Source of the DNA: Linderina pennispora
Taxonomy: Eukaryota > Kickxellomycota > Kickxellomycetes > Kickxellales > Kickxellaceae
Assembly: GCF_002104995.1 (NCBI RefSeq)
Contig: NW_024468249.1
Location: 1,612,001 to 1,676,000, forward strand
Direction: 5' to 3'
DNA length: 64,000 bases
Made by a program: the position numbers and the translations under genes
Part shown: piece after piece, positions 42,768 to 53,936 of the stretch
How positions within the stretch are numbered: position 1 is the stretch's first letter
Layout of the letters: each line of letters opens with the position of its first letter
The notes under the pieces: model-generated
Databases searched by the model: none
What the model saw: only the letters and a program-made list of their open reading frames with translations
Told to the model about the DNA's origin: nothing

Positions 42768-43235
42768 ATGGCTAACGCTCTTGACCAGGTCTGGCTTGGT
42801 GTCATTCTCCTCATTATCGGTGGTGTCTGTACCGGCGTGCAGGGCCCGATGAACGGCAAGCTCGGTCTTTCGACTTCGGGCTCGTTCTCAGCCTTCCTGT
42901 CGTTCGCCCTCGGCTTCTGGCCACTCTTGATCTATTTCCTCGCCGACACCAAGGGCGGGAAGACCGTCAACTGGTCCGAGGCCGCTCGCGGCGCCCCGGC
43001 CTACGCCTGGCTCGGTGGTGTGTTCGGTGGTATCTTCGTCCTGATCCTGACCCTTGTCATTCACCGTCGCGGTGCTGCTATCACCAACGGCGTTATTGTC
43101 GTGTCGCAGCTTGTCGTCAGTGTCATCATTGATGCTACTGGCGGTCTCGAGACCACCAAGCGCCCCGTTACCGGCCTGCGCGGTGGTGGCCTTGCCTGCA
43201 TGATTGTTGGCATTGCTATGGTCACCCTCTTCTAA
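42768..43235 (+). CDS. YdcZ/DUF606-type DMT membrane transporter, copy 3
   Basis: An intact 155-residue protein, shorter and more divergent than copies 1 and 2. It begins directly with the first helix (M-A-N-A-L-D-Q-V-W-L-G-V) and lacks the V-V-I-E-K-P N-terminal segment. Conserved features are G-G-V-C-T-G-V-Q-G-P-M-N-G, F-S-A-F-L-S-F-A-L-G, A-D-T-K-G-G-K-T-V-N-W and A-W-L-G-G-V-F-G-G-I-F, with a C-terminal helix G-L-A-C-M-I-V-G-I-A-M-V. In size and sequence it is closer to the bacterial YdcZ pattern than the other two. It is probably a membrane exporter acting as a dimer; substrate unknown. Confidence 0.87.
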   Translation: MANALDQVWLGVILLIIGGVCTGVQGPMNGKLGLSTSGSFSAFLSFALGFWPLLIYFLADTKGGKTVNWSEAARGAPAYAWLGGVFGGIFVLILTLVIHRRGAAITNGVIVVSQLVVSVIIDATGGLETTKRPVTGLRGGGLACMIVGIAMVTLF

Positions 43236-44250
43236 TTCACCCTCTCTCCTTCAATGCAACTGGTTTTGCATTGATGCTGCTTGGCCCCTTTCAAGCACCC
43301 TTCTATATTTTCACCCCACTGAACTTTTGGCAAACCTCTCTTCTCTAGTGCATTTTTCGTGACTCCTTTTTCGCGTGTGTTTTATGCGTGTGCTAATAGG
43401 CACATTCGACCCCCTTTTACTATACTTTCGGTTCCCACTTTTTGACGACATTTTTCCATATATTTCTCTCTTCTAGGCTCTTCTTTTTGTACTGTAAACC
43501 TCTTTGTTTTCTAGCAATTTACAAACTGTATCTTTTTGCTCTTTAAATCAATGGATGAAAACAGCCAGAGAATTCAGCCTGAACCACGCGGCAGGATGTG
43601 AATCATAAATTTGCCGCACTCGACTTTGGTCGCATGAGCAGGTGTCAACTAGTCTATGCGTCACAGGGATGTCCAAGATGCGATAATGACTGACACTGCA
43701 TACTCCAGCATTATGTCGATGCTGCCTAAAATGGATCTCTGGTTGTCGCCGATGCTGGGAGTTTGATGTGAGAGCTGCTATGTTGTGTATTATCAGGCCC
43801 ATTACGCCACTCCTGGCCAGTGTTGGACACAAAAGAAGTCGGCTGTGCATGGCTGAGTGAACATGCACCGATCTTGCTGTAAAAGCCATGTGCGTCCCCA
43901 GTTCATCTACGTAAAACATGTGTTTCAATCTCTTCTACAGACAGGTAATTTCTGAGATACATAGCCTATTTGGAGCATTTTCTTGGTACCAAAAACTCTG
44001 TAATTCAATTCCAGCTACCACTACCTCCTGGTGCCTCCTCCCAAGCCTGCATATACACAGATACGCAGTCTACAGCAAGAGAATCAACACAGACTAAAAG
44101 ATAATAAGCCTAAATAGCGATTTCCTGTATCCTATTAATACGCTCACAAGTACGTGCAAATATGTTGTACCAAGAACAAGTGGGCTGAATCCAACATTTA
44201 CAGTTGCTTATCCACATGCACAAGCAATAGTATTGCATATAATGAGGAAG
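43236..44250. other. Intergenic spacer, 1 kb
   Basis: Pyrimidine-rich 3' flank of DMT copy 3, then AT-richer DNA without a supported gene. Confidence 0.5.
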
Positions 44251-44253
44251 CGT

Positions 44254-44910
44254 CGAAGCTGCTGTACAGTTTTTATATGAGGATGCAGTTATCGACAGCC
44301 GAGAAGCGTGTCGGAGTGCCGAATGTAGTCAATGCCAATAATAGCTTTGGTTTATTCGATACCGGTATCGATGCAGCCAGACTTTAGGCAGAGCACCTGC
44401 ACACAGCCAAGACCCAAGGGCTTGATGCATAGGGCGTAGCGTGGGGTTCGATGTTCTCGATTCCAGCTGCTGTGACTAAACCTCTTATAGCTGATCCATC
44501 TGCGCGCACAAAATTCAATGGCTAGTATCTAAAATCAGAAGAGGCTGCACGCAGGTTTATCACTTTGCCTCAAGGCGCAGCTAGGGCAGCTATTACTATA
44601 CGCTTGCCAAACAGATTGACAGATGCGGCAACACCAGCAAGGCTTGTGCTCAGTTGCGTCGAAGAGCTGCCAATGCACTGATTCGCATTGTTGTCACCGA
44701 CTTTGGTGATGCAGCTGATTACCTTTGGGTGCAGGGCTTCCAGCTGTTGGCATTTGATGCCAGAACGCGCTGTATTGTGAGGCATCCTGGCTCATCAGAG
44801 AAAGCCTGTTTGCTACCCAAGGGCAACTACACCCTCCGCGTAGAGATCAAGCAGCATGATGTCAAGTAGCTGAAGGCATTGAGACACCATCCACCCAGCC
44901 TGGTACGTAC
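44254..44910 (+). pseudogene. TPP2: Relic of tripeptidyl peptidase II (C-terminal region)
   Basis: No long frame is open, but successive pieces in changing frames match the non-catalytic part of TPP2, the giant cytosolic subtilisin-like exopeptidase. From 44451: M-F-S-I-P-A-A-V-T; after a stop, E-A-A-R-R-F-I-T-L-P-Q-G-A-A-R-A-A-I-T-I (TPP2 has R-R-x-F-I-x-V-P-x-G-A-x-W-A at this point); then, in another frame from about 44650, L-L-P-K-G-N-Y-T-L-R-V-E-I-K-Q, the family's L-x-K-G-D-Y-T-x-R-x-Q-x-R. Order and spacing are shortened, and at least three in-frame stops are present. The upstream F-D-T-G-I-D-A-A near 44370 could be the subtilisin Asp box, but that rests on eight residues. This is true decay with internal deletion, not simple frame slips. 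Confidence 0.55.
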
Positions 44911-46933
44911 CTTGACAGATTGCTCATCATGATTGATCACTGAATCAAGAAAAGTAGCAGGGCCATCGGTACCCGCCAAAGATCACAGGGCATCAGCATG
45001 GGTAGTACCTCATTCTAGCTGAAAATACCCCCAAGCCAGCCCTCCTATCGCAGAGCACCGCAGGGCTCTACGCCCAAAAACCCACATGCCGGCCACGGCA
45101 GGTAAACACATTTCATCCCCCAGCACTCCAATGCATCTGTGCGAAAGAGGAAGCAGCTCGTGTTACACGCTGCATCCAGTTTTATTGCGTCCTGTTGTTC
45201 TTTCAGCGATGTTCCTGAGTGAAAACAAATGGTCTTTGGACCAGTGTGCGCGGAAAAACACATTCCCCACTCAGCAGGAGTGGAGTGAGGGAAAGAGTGT
45301 GGAAAAAAGGTAACTGCCAATTTATTTTTGCGCTATGCTCGTCGCAAGACCACCTGTTGGGGATAGAGGAGGTGCTTTTGGCAGTAGCAGGGCTAAACAG
45401 GGCAGGCACAGTCTTGGGTTGAGACTGGCCACGCGAAATGGTTCTCACGGTACCTATCAGCCAAAAAAAGTGCCTGCCTCTCATACACTATGTGTGCTCT
45501 GTGCGGGCCGGCACGTACATGATCATGGATCGCACATAGCACACCAGGCGGGCCAAAATATCGAAGGGACGTGGGAAGTGATTTCAGGATCCCTTGCCGA
45601 CAAATGTGCCGCTGGGAATCTCGCATGGCTGTTCTCCCGGACCAGGCCTGCTCCCAGCCAAGCTGCAATGGCCAGCGGCAGTGTCCAGTCAAATGGCGAT
45701 CGACATTTGCAAAGAGCAATGCTCTGGGTTATCTATGCTTTTTGCAGCAGCCTGGCCTGTCAGAAATCAGCAGTCTGTGCCTGCAAATGGACAGAACGAC
45801 TGAATGGAAGGAGGAGAAGCGCCGACCAGTGTGGACAAATTGGTGGCAATTATTTCGGCGTGCCCGTGCATGGGAACAGCCCGAAAACGAACCATCCGCG
45901 CTTATCAGTCTCAGATGCAAATCGCGCCCGCCATCCCTCTGCCGAAAATGCTCTGACCACTTCATTACACTGGCTGGCATGGAGCAGAGCAGCTATCTTC
46001 GAGATTCGTTGCTGAGGCTGCAATGAGATGCGATAAGGCAGCGGTGCGGGACCGCATTTCATGCCGCTCTTTTGCACATAGCGGCGAGTTTGTCGGGCAA
46101 ACAGGGCATGTGGAACCTCTGCGCCATTCTTCTAATCGACGCTCTCTGGTCCGCATGGCCTGCACATCCTGCCAAGCTATGCCTTGTGTCGTGAAATGCA
46201 ATCGCTATCTCTCTGTGGTCCTGCATTGGCGCCAGCGAAAATGTATCGGGAAAAGGCCCGTGCGGTCGCTGATTGCAGCGATCCTTGCTGCATTTGGCCT
46301 GCACATTGTGCGGTGCGGGATAAGAGCGCCCCGGCACGCAATCTGGCTGGCTCGGAGGGAGGCGATCATGTGCTGGCCGACCTGGCCCAACCGGATTTGG
46401 CAACGGACAGGATTGACATTCCCCCGGCGGGTACAGAGGCGCATGGCTCAGTCAGTCGAGCAGAAATGAAGTGGCCAACAAATACACGCTCAAAAGCAGT
46501 ATAGTCAACGGACCATTCGCTGGCGGGTAGGAATTTCATGCACGCTCCCCATGTCCCCCGCCGCAACGAATATCGTGGCGAGACTGGGCGGAGCGAAATA
46601 CAGCCTCCTGTACTCCCATTGGGTCCTGCGCGTCGAGCTAAACCGGGCTTCGCTAAACACGGAAACACTAGTAGCTGTTTAGAAGAGTGTTCGCTTTAGT
46701 TCCTGACCGAAAATAGCACTTGCCCGCCAGGAACGATGGCAGGGCACCCTAGAACATAGTGCAGGTTAGACAAAAAAACAGGTATATAAAGGGGGCTCGC
46801 AGCATCCCCTCCTGCCATTCTCCAGACCAAAACGCAGCTCGTTGCTTCACTTCCTTGCCTCTTTTCTATAGTCTGTAATATTATTCAACCTCACGCACAC
46901 ACCCCCCTGCGTTAAAACATTCGTATTTCAATA
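44911..46933. other. Gene-poor spacer, 2 kb
   Basis: No supported gene; overlapping short frames on both strands. It ends in the TATA box and CT-rich leader of the UNC93-like gene. Confidence 0.5.
46783..46790 (+). promoter_or_regulatory. TATA box of the UNC93-like gene
   Basis: A TATATAAA lies about 150 bases before the ATG at 46934, with a purine-rich GGGGGC just downstream. Confidence 0.65.
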
Positions 46934-48334
46934 ATGGGTTTCCCTGGATTTGGTAGTTCCGGGCGGTTCCGTTACACCAGCCCGATGACCCAGGTCATCC
47001 TTGTCGGCCTCGTCTGCTTCCTGTGCCCTGGCATGTTCAACGCGCTCAACGGTATGGGCGGCGGTGGCCAAATGGACTCCACCACGGCCTCAAACGCCAA
47101 CACGGCTCTCTACTGCACCTTCATCATTTTCGGTATCCTCGGCGGGTCAATTGTCAACCTGTGCGGCGTCCGCTGGACCATCTTCGTCTCGGGTCTCTCG
47201 TATGCCCTCTACTCGGGATCGTACGTCTATCTCAACCACACCGCGAACGGTGCCTTCACCATCGCTGCTGGCGCTATTCTGGGTATTGGTGCCGGTGTTC
47301 TGTGGGCCGCTCAGGGCATGATCATGGTGTCGTATCCGAAGGAGGAGGAGAAGGGCAAGTACATCGCCGTGTTCTGGATCATCTTCAACCTCGGCGGTAT
47401 GATCGGTGGCATCCTGCCGTTCGCCATCAACTACCATAACCCGAAGGACTCGCTGTCGGACGCAGTCTACATTGTCTTTGTCGTTCTCGAGGTCATCGGC
47501 TCGGCCCTCGGTCTGGCCCTCTGCCCGCCATCGCGCGTCGTCCGTGACGATGGGTCGTCTGTTGTCCTTGTCAAGTACACGGATGTGCGCACCGAGTGCG
47601 TCGAGATCATCAAGCTGTTCCTGAACCCGACCATGATCGCGCTGCTGCCGATGTGCTTCACCTCCAACTTCTTCTACTCGTACCAGTTCAACTGCGTCAA
47701 CGGAGCCATCTTCAACATCCGTACCCGCGGCTTCAACAACATCTGGTACTGGGGTGCGCAGATGGCTGGCGCCTACGCGCTGTCGTTCCTGCTCGACAAG
47801 AAGGAGTGGTCTCGCAAGAAGCGCGGTCTCATTGCGTTCGCCCTTGTCGCTGTCTTCTTCAACGTCATGTGGGGCGGGTCCGTTGCTCTCCAGCAAAAGT
47901 ACACGCACGGTCCTACCATCACTGGCCCCACTGACTATCCTGGAGGCAGCATTGATTTCCTGGAGCACAGCCGTGCGGCCGGCCCGATCATTCTGTACCT
48001 GGTCTACGGTATCGGCGACGCCCTGTTCCAGAACTTTGCCTACTGGATCATTGGTGCCCTGACCAACGACAGCCAGAAGCTCTCGCGGTATGCCGGGTTC
48101 TACAAGGGCATCCAGTCGCTTGGTGCCACTGTTGCGTGGCAACTTGACGCCAAGAAGGTCTCGTTCATGCACCAGCTCATTGGCAACTGGGTCCTGCTCG
48201 GTATCTCCCTCGTCCCGATGTTCGTAGTCATCAACAGGCTCACCGACCATTCGGAGTCCGAGATCGTTGAGGAGGGATTCGCTCATGACCACAAGGAGGC
48301 GCTCTCTGCCGGCAAGGCTGAGGCCGCTGTTTAA
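46934..48334 (+). CDS. UNC93-like major facilitator superfamily protein
   Basis: An intact 466-residue membrane protein of the UNC93/DUF895 branch of the MFS. Landmarks include Q-V-I-L-V-G-L-V-C-F-L-C-P-G-M-F-N-A-L-N-G-M-G-G-G-G near the start, A-G-A-I-L-G-I-G-A-G-V-L-W-A-A-Q-G and Y-P-K-E-E-E-K-G-K-Y-I in the loop before G-M-I-G-G-I-L-P-F. Several helices follow, then Y-W-I-I-G-A-L-T-N-D and a polar C-terminal tail. About 11-12 helices fit the hydropathy. The codons are strongly C-ending, hinting at high expression, and leave a long open frame on the opposite strand by chance. In animals UNC93 proteins regulate channels or Toll-like receptor traffic; fungal members are unstudied, so the transported molecule is unknown. 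Confidence 0.93.
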   Translation: MGFPGFGSSGRFRYTSPMTQVILVGLVCFLCPGMFNALNGMGGGGQMDSTTASNANTALYCTFIIFGILGGSIVNLCGVRWTIFVSGLSYALYSGSYVYLNHTANGAFTIAAGAILGIGAGVLWAAQGMIMVSYPKEEEKGKYIAVFWIIFNLGGMIGGILPFAINYHNPKDSLSDAVYIVFVVLEVIGSALGLALCPPSRVVRDDGSSVVLVKYTDVRTECVEIIKLFLNPTMIALLPMCFTSNFFYSYQFNCVNGAIFNIRTRGFNNIWYWGAQMAGAYALSFLLDKKEWSRKKRGLIAFALVAVFFNVMWGGSVALQQKYTHGPTITGPTDYPGGSIDFLEHSRAAGPIILYLVYGIGDALFQNFAYWIIGALTNDSQKLSRYAGFYKGIQSLGATVAWQLDAKKVSFMHQLIGNWVLLGISLVPMFVVINRLTDHSESEIVEEGFAHDHKEALSAGKAEAAV

Positions 48335-48536
48335 AAAAAAAACGCAGTGCTATTTGCTGGCGAGATCTCGCCATCTTGCCAGTCACCATTACCCTTTCCA
48401 AGCTCCTGTTATAACTATCCCGCTCTTTGGCCTTCGATTTCTCTCTGAGCTTGCTGTAGTATCATTTCTTCTATTTCAACCGTTAATTCAAGTCTCATTA
48501 ACCAACTGACATATCGTGGATTTTTCAGAGCAGACC

Positions 48537-51500
48537 TCACACACCATCAGTCGCGATCAGCCTCAGGATAGTGGTAACGACTGGGTGGTGTCTGATCTCC
48601 ATGGCCGGGTCGTCCAGCTTGCGGCCGAGCAATTGGTCAAGCAGCATCTTCAGGTGGTTGACCAGCACAGCAATGCGTGGCCACGCCCGCACTGATATGC
48701 CGCCGCATCCCACTACAATGACCTTGTTCTCGTGGTCGACGACCAGATCGGGCCCAAACATGAGCAGGGCGTAGAGCCCAGGCATGGTGACATCGCGCAG
48801 ATACACCTTTTGTGGGTTGTTGGAGGACTGCGAAAAGTACGTCAAGAACGGTACCGGATACGAGTTCTCCGCAAATAGCGTCGACTGCGGATGGATAAAG
48901 ACGCGGGTATCTTTCCGCATATCGTAGCGTTGCCAGTCAGTTTCGGTTGCGTTCAGCGTATCGACCAGGTGGAAGGAGACCTGGCGCGCCTCGTGCTCGA
49001 CGCTGACGGTACCGGCGATCATTTCCTGATACTTTTGCTGCGGCAGACGCACACGCACGGTGTTTGTAGACAGGCCGGCAAACACGATGGCCTTGACGAG
49101 CATCTGGGTCTCGGCATCAGACCGCGGCGTGGCAGCTTCGGCGGCTTCAATCAGACCGGTGTCGCGGATAGCATCGCGCAGCATGCGGATATTGGACCTG
49201 ACGTCGCGCATGGTCGTGAACGAGACAAAGTTGTCAGCGCAGGCCCGACGGCCGTCCTTCGAGCACCTTTCAAAGGCGGCTACGTCTGCCAGCCAGTCGC
49301 TATGGCCAGTGGCAAATGCCATGCGCTTCTCCCTCGCCAGCGCGCGCTTCTCGTGCGGGGCACTGAACAGCGGCTTGTCGCTAGCCATCAGCGACACAAT
49401 GACGAGCATCTGGTCGAGAATACCAAACACCGCGCCGTACACAAGCATCTTTGCCAGCCGCAGGTCCGCCGGGATGCTGCCCAGGTACCTTCCCAGCGCC
49501 GTCAGCGCGCCGTTGACCTGCGTCGAGGCGCCCACGGCCACCAGCAGCCTTCTCGGCAGCAACGACAGGACCAGGCCTGTCGGGCGGCGAAATGGCGCAG
49601 TCCAGGAATTTCTGCGAGTCGGCGTGGCCCAGGGTCTTTGCCTGCAGGCACACCTGCTCGAGCGGCGTGCGCTGGATCTCCGGCTTGGTGTACTCAGGCC
49701 ATGACGCGCTGCTGCGTGGGCCGTGAGAACAGCTTATAGCAGGTTCCGCGCTGGTTGCGGCCCGCACGGCCGCGGCGCTGCGTCGAGGCGGCCTGCGAGC
49801 AGAAGACCGTGGCGAGCCGGGCGATGCGCGACTCGGCGTCGTACTGGATTTCACGCACGCGGCCGGAATCCACCACAAAGCCGATGTCGTCGATGGTGAT
49901 GCTGGTCTCGGCCACATTGGTCGACACCACGATCTTGCGCGACCCCGACGGGGGCCTGCGGAACACGCGCCTTTGCTCGGCGGGCCCAAGCCCAGCATGC
50001 AGGGGCAGCAGCGTGGTGTTCGGCAGGGCGCTCAGGGCGTCGATGGTCTTGGAGATTTCCTGCACGCCCGGCATGAAGACCAGCACAGCCTTGGTCGGGT
50101 CGGACGTTTTGTGGATGTGCTGCGCAATGGCCAGCACCAGCGAGTAGTCGATCTGCGTAGCGCTGTGGGCGAGCCCGAACTTGGAGTCCCAGCCGACCAT
50201 CCACGACGCCTTGCCCGGAATCCAGCCCATGCTTGACGTAGTGGTCTGCGTGGTTCAGCCATTTCTGGGCCTCCTTTGCCGCCTTCTCGTCCGATGTTTC
50301 CGCTGCCTTCCTTTGCATGTTCTCGTACCGTGTCCTGTCCTGGCCGGTGCTTGGGTCATGGTGGCTCCTGACAAAGTCCTCGACATACACGTCATCAACC
50401 GGGAACGTGCGGCCAGGGATCTCCACAATCGGCGTTCGGTTCCCGAAATACCCACCAAACAGCTCGCACTCTGCCGTCGCACTCATCAGAACTACCCGCA
50501 GATGCTTGTTGCGCTCCAAGCACTGCTTCAGCAACACCAGAAGGAGATCCGAGTCGACCGACCGCTCATGCACCTCATCGCATACAATGTGAGTGACGCC
50601 TGGAAAGGTCTGGGTCATCGGTGAACATGCGCAGCAGCACACCAGTGGTGCAGAACAGGAGCCGCGTGTTGCGGTTCTGCCTGGACTCGCCACGCACAGC
50701 ATAGCCGACTGTGCCAGAGTTCTCCGAGATATCCTCGGCTCGCTCTTCGGCCACGCGAGATGCTACGCCGATGGCGCTGATCCGCCGCGGCTGCGTGCAG
50801 ATAATGTTGATCGGCTTGCCAGTCTGTAGCGCCTGGTCCAGGAGAAACTGCGGTACCTGAGTGGACTTTCCACAGCCCTGTTGCTCCGGACACGACTGTG
50901 CAGCGGTGGGACTCGACAAGATCACTGATCTTGGCACGGAAGCTCCATGCAGGCAGAGACTCACGCACTGTCTGCATTTTGCAGTACGCTGGGGTTAAGC
51001 TTCAGCGCAGCAAACATCTTTGACAGATGCTCAGTGTCCTTTGCAGTCTGCTTGTGCCGCTTCACATGCCGCTTCTTCTTTACGACCGCCTGGACGCCAT
51101 CTGCATCCGAGGTGTTGCTGCTGGCTGTGGCAGACCCGCCGTCGACGATGCCACGCATCAGACCGACCAGGGCCGGCGGGTTGGCCAGCCACTCCTCGAT
51201 CTGCGCCTCTGCCACGCTCACTGCCTCGTAAATCACCGGCATTGCGTCGTGACTGACCAGCCCATTGAGTTTCTTTGCAATGTGCAGCTTCAGGTAGCTC
51301 GGCAGCGAGTCGCTCGAAACCGTAATCGCAGGGAACTGCTCCGGATACCGGATCCCGGGCGGGAACCAAAACTCCAGCCTGGTGTCTTCCGGACACAGCC
51401 TGCGCGGCTGCGGACGTACCGCCACGCTGACCTGGAATTCACTCGGCTGCTTCACGCGGCGCTCGCCTGGGTAGATGGCCTCGATGCCCTCAAACTCGTA

Positions 51501-52715
51501 TTCGATCGACTCGTACGTCTCCTCGCTCTTCTCCAATGCCAGCTCCGTCGGCGGCCTGGCCACACAGCTTGTTGTACAGCTCTGTCGCCGCCATGCTTTC
51601 CATAGGCCGCTAGATCCACCGAAGCTATGCTGCTGAGGGTCTGCATGCAGATGGTCGTCGGGAAGCCTGATCGGGCCAGGCGCTTGCCTGCAAGCTGGCG
51701 GGCGAGCCTCTGCTGGTCGTCGTTGTCGTTGTTGGATACGAGCACCAGAGAGGAGCGGTACGCACGCTGCATAAACTGCTCAGGGCAGGTCGTCCTTCAG
51801 GCACGTGTACGCATAGCCAGTCGAGCGCCTCGTGCTTGGAGTGCGTGTATTGCAACGCCTCCTTGACGTGGGCGGCACGGAACCCAGACAGGACCAGCGA
51901 CTTTTCAATCGAGGAGTCCTTGCTAGCAGTGGGGGTTGGCTTGACCGGCTGCGCCTTCCCGAGGTTCCATGCCTCGGACCACGTGCGGATAACTGATTCT
52001 GCCAGATCTCGGTTCGTCTGGCTCATCTGTACCTCGGCCATGTCGTCCCATCGGCGGCGCGCAAACGGCTTCAGCAATTCCTCGCTCAGCCCCTGTCTCT
52101 CCGCTCGCTCCCTCCGTTCCCTCTCCTTCTCCCTCCGCTCCTGCTGCTCGTCCCTCTCCTTCTCTCTCAGCACCTTGACCGTGAACGGATCGTCCGAGTA
52201 CTTCCAGCTGCCCTTTTCGCCATCGGTCCTTTTTGACCTTGTCGAGGTCCGTCCAGTATTCGCGGTGCATCGGCGGCAGCATCCGGTGCATGTTGGTGTT
52301 GGAGCGTAGGCGGTGCAATGCATAGGTGGCTGCCATGTGCCGGGCCTCCAAGGGCGCTGGGCAGGTGGGCCGGCCCGCGCTCAGTCGGCTCTGGCTTGAA
52401 AACAACCATGATCGGCTGGTTCTTTTCGATTTTTGTTAGCCGGATCGTGCAGCTGAAACCCTTGGAGGGCCCGCCGTGCATATTGTAGTCGGGCCGCTGC
52501 CATTTGCTCTTCTGCACAAATTCGTTGAGCAGAGTTACAGGCGTTTTGCCTGTCCAGTTGCCAAAAAGCAGCTTGTTCGGGTTCGGCTTCTCGGGCTGAG
52601 CTGCTGCTGGCTCGTCAGCAACCTTGCCCTTCTGCTTCCCCTTGCCAGGCTTGGCTGTCGCTGGAGCAGGATCGGCTGCCTTTTGCTGCTGCTTCTTTTT
52701 GCCGCCACCCGCCAT
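48537..52715 (-). CDS. DEAH-box RNA helicase of the DHX29/DHX57/YLR419W type, frame-broken
   Basis: A long helicase of about 1,390 codons. From the N-terminus (M-A-G-G-G-K-K-K-Q-Q-Q at 52715): a basic low-complexity region, a dsRBD-like segment T-P-V-T-L-L-N-E-F-V-Q-K, a charged coiled coil, a UBA-like segment, an RWD domain (E-F-E-G-I-E-A-I-Y-P), then the helicase core. The core shows motif I G-K-S-T-Q-V-P-Q, motif II D-E-V-H, motif III S-A-T and motif VI Q-R-R-G-R-A-G-R. OB-fold and C-terminal parts follow (F-L-T-Y-F, V-V-G-C-G-G-I). Many one-base frame changes are needed, for example near 52400, 52230, 51800, 51580, 50900, 50620, 50240, 49700 and 49570. The second motif I Gly-Cys is lost at one slip. 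DHX29 assists ribosome scanning in animals; the exact role here is unknown. Confidence 0.9.
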
Positions 52716-52956
52716 TCTATAATAAAAAAGTGTGCGAAATTGAGACTTTGAATTGGCGAAGGAGGCAGAAGTGGTGCCTGAACTCTTAGAGGATCGAGCC
52801 ATGGTGCCTTTTTTCCCCCATTTCCTCGAGCCGCCTGAGCCGACAGGCGATTAGCGCATTGAAACCCCCCGCTGCGGCGATGACTAATGCCTCATTTTGC
52901 CTCCCCTCTCTTCCAAACCACCCTCGCTTTTCGCTTTAATTTTTTAGTGCCACAGA
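52716..52956. promoter_or_regulatory. Shared bidirectional promoter region, helicase and NBP35
   Basis: Only 241 bases separate the divergent start codons. No TATA box is obvious; a CT-rich stretch lies close to the NBP35 start. A longer frame on the helicase side extends to an ATG at 52802, but it carries no conserved sequence. Confidence 0.55.
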
Positions 52957-53906
52957 ATGTCTGAACTGAATGGCCAAATTCCAGACAATGCCAACGAGCA
53001 TTGCCCTGGTCCCGACAGCGAGCAAGCCGGCAAGGCCGAAGGGTGCGAGGGCTGCCCGAACCAGCAGGATCTGTGCCACCCAGGCCCGCGGGCCTGACCC
53101 CGACATCCCCATAGTGACCGAGCGGCTCCAGGGCATCAAGCACAAAATCCTGGTGCTGTCTGGCAAGGGCGGTGTGGGCAAAAGTACATTTACAGCGCAG
53201 CTAGGATTCGCCCTGGCCACTGACGAAGACACAGATGTGGGCGTAGTCGACATTGACATCTGCGGGCCCTCGATTCCGAGGATCATGGGGTGCAAAGACG
53301 AGGAGATCCACGGCGCAGCCGATGGCTGGACGCCGGTGTACGTGCAGGACAACCTGGCGGTCATGTCGATTGGGTTCATGCTGCCGTCAGAGGAGGAGCC
53401 GGTGATCTGGCGCGGGCCCAAGAAGAACGGTCTGATCAAGCAGTTTTTGAAGGACGTCGAGTGGGGCTCCCTCGACTACCTGCTCTTTGACACCCCACCC
53501 GGCACCTCGGATGAGCACCTGTCAGGTAGTGCAGTTTTTGCGTGAGAGCGGCATCACCGGCGCAGTCGTTGTGACAACGCCGCAGGAGGTCTCGCTGCAG
53601 GATGTGCGGAAGGAGATTGACTTTTGCAGAAAGGCGCGGGTGCCTGTCCTGGGCGTCGTCGAGAATATGAGCGGCTTTGTGTGCCCGGGATGCCATGGCG
53701 AGTCCAAGATCTTTTACCCAACCACGGGCGGTGCCAAGGCCATGTGCGAGGAGCTCGGCATCCCACTTCTGGGCTCTATCCCCCTTGATCCGCGCATCGG
53801 CAAGGCCTGCGACTTTGGCACGTCCTTCACCGACACAGTCCCTGACTCGCCAGCCACCAAGGCATACCTCGACATCATCTCCAAGATCAAGTCACTAGTA
53901 AACTAA
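52957..53906 (+). CDS. NBP35: Cytosolic Fe-S scaffold ATPase Nbp35/NUBP1
   Basis: Part of the cytosolic iron-sulphur assembly (CIA) scaffold, with Cfd1. The start at 52957 gives [16 protein letters not shown] with the N-terminal cysteine set (C, then C-E-G-C and C) that separates Nbp35 from Cfd1. Next comes the P-loop [11 protein letters not shown] (deviant Walker A), [35 protein letters not shown] and the C-x-x-C of M-S-G-F-V-C-P-G-C that bridges the dimer. Two frame changes are needed, near 53090 and 53530; homology resumes exactly after each. Length fits the family. It is essential in yeast, which argues against its being a pseudogene. Confidence 0.93.
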
Positions 53907-53936
53907 AGCCATTTGGGAATGTAGAAAGACAAAAAT

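Noticed and set aside
47147-48292. Long 381-codon open frame antisense to the UNC93-like gene
   Set aside because: It mirrors the strong C-ending codon bias of the real gene (few codons whose reverse gives a stop) and has no domain; the + strand protein is clearly the gene.
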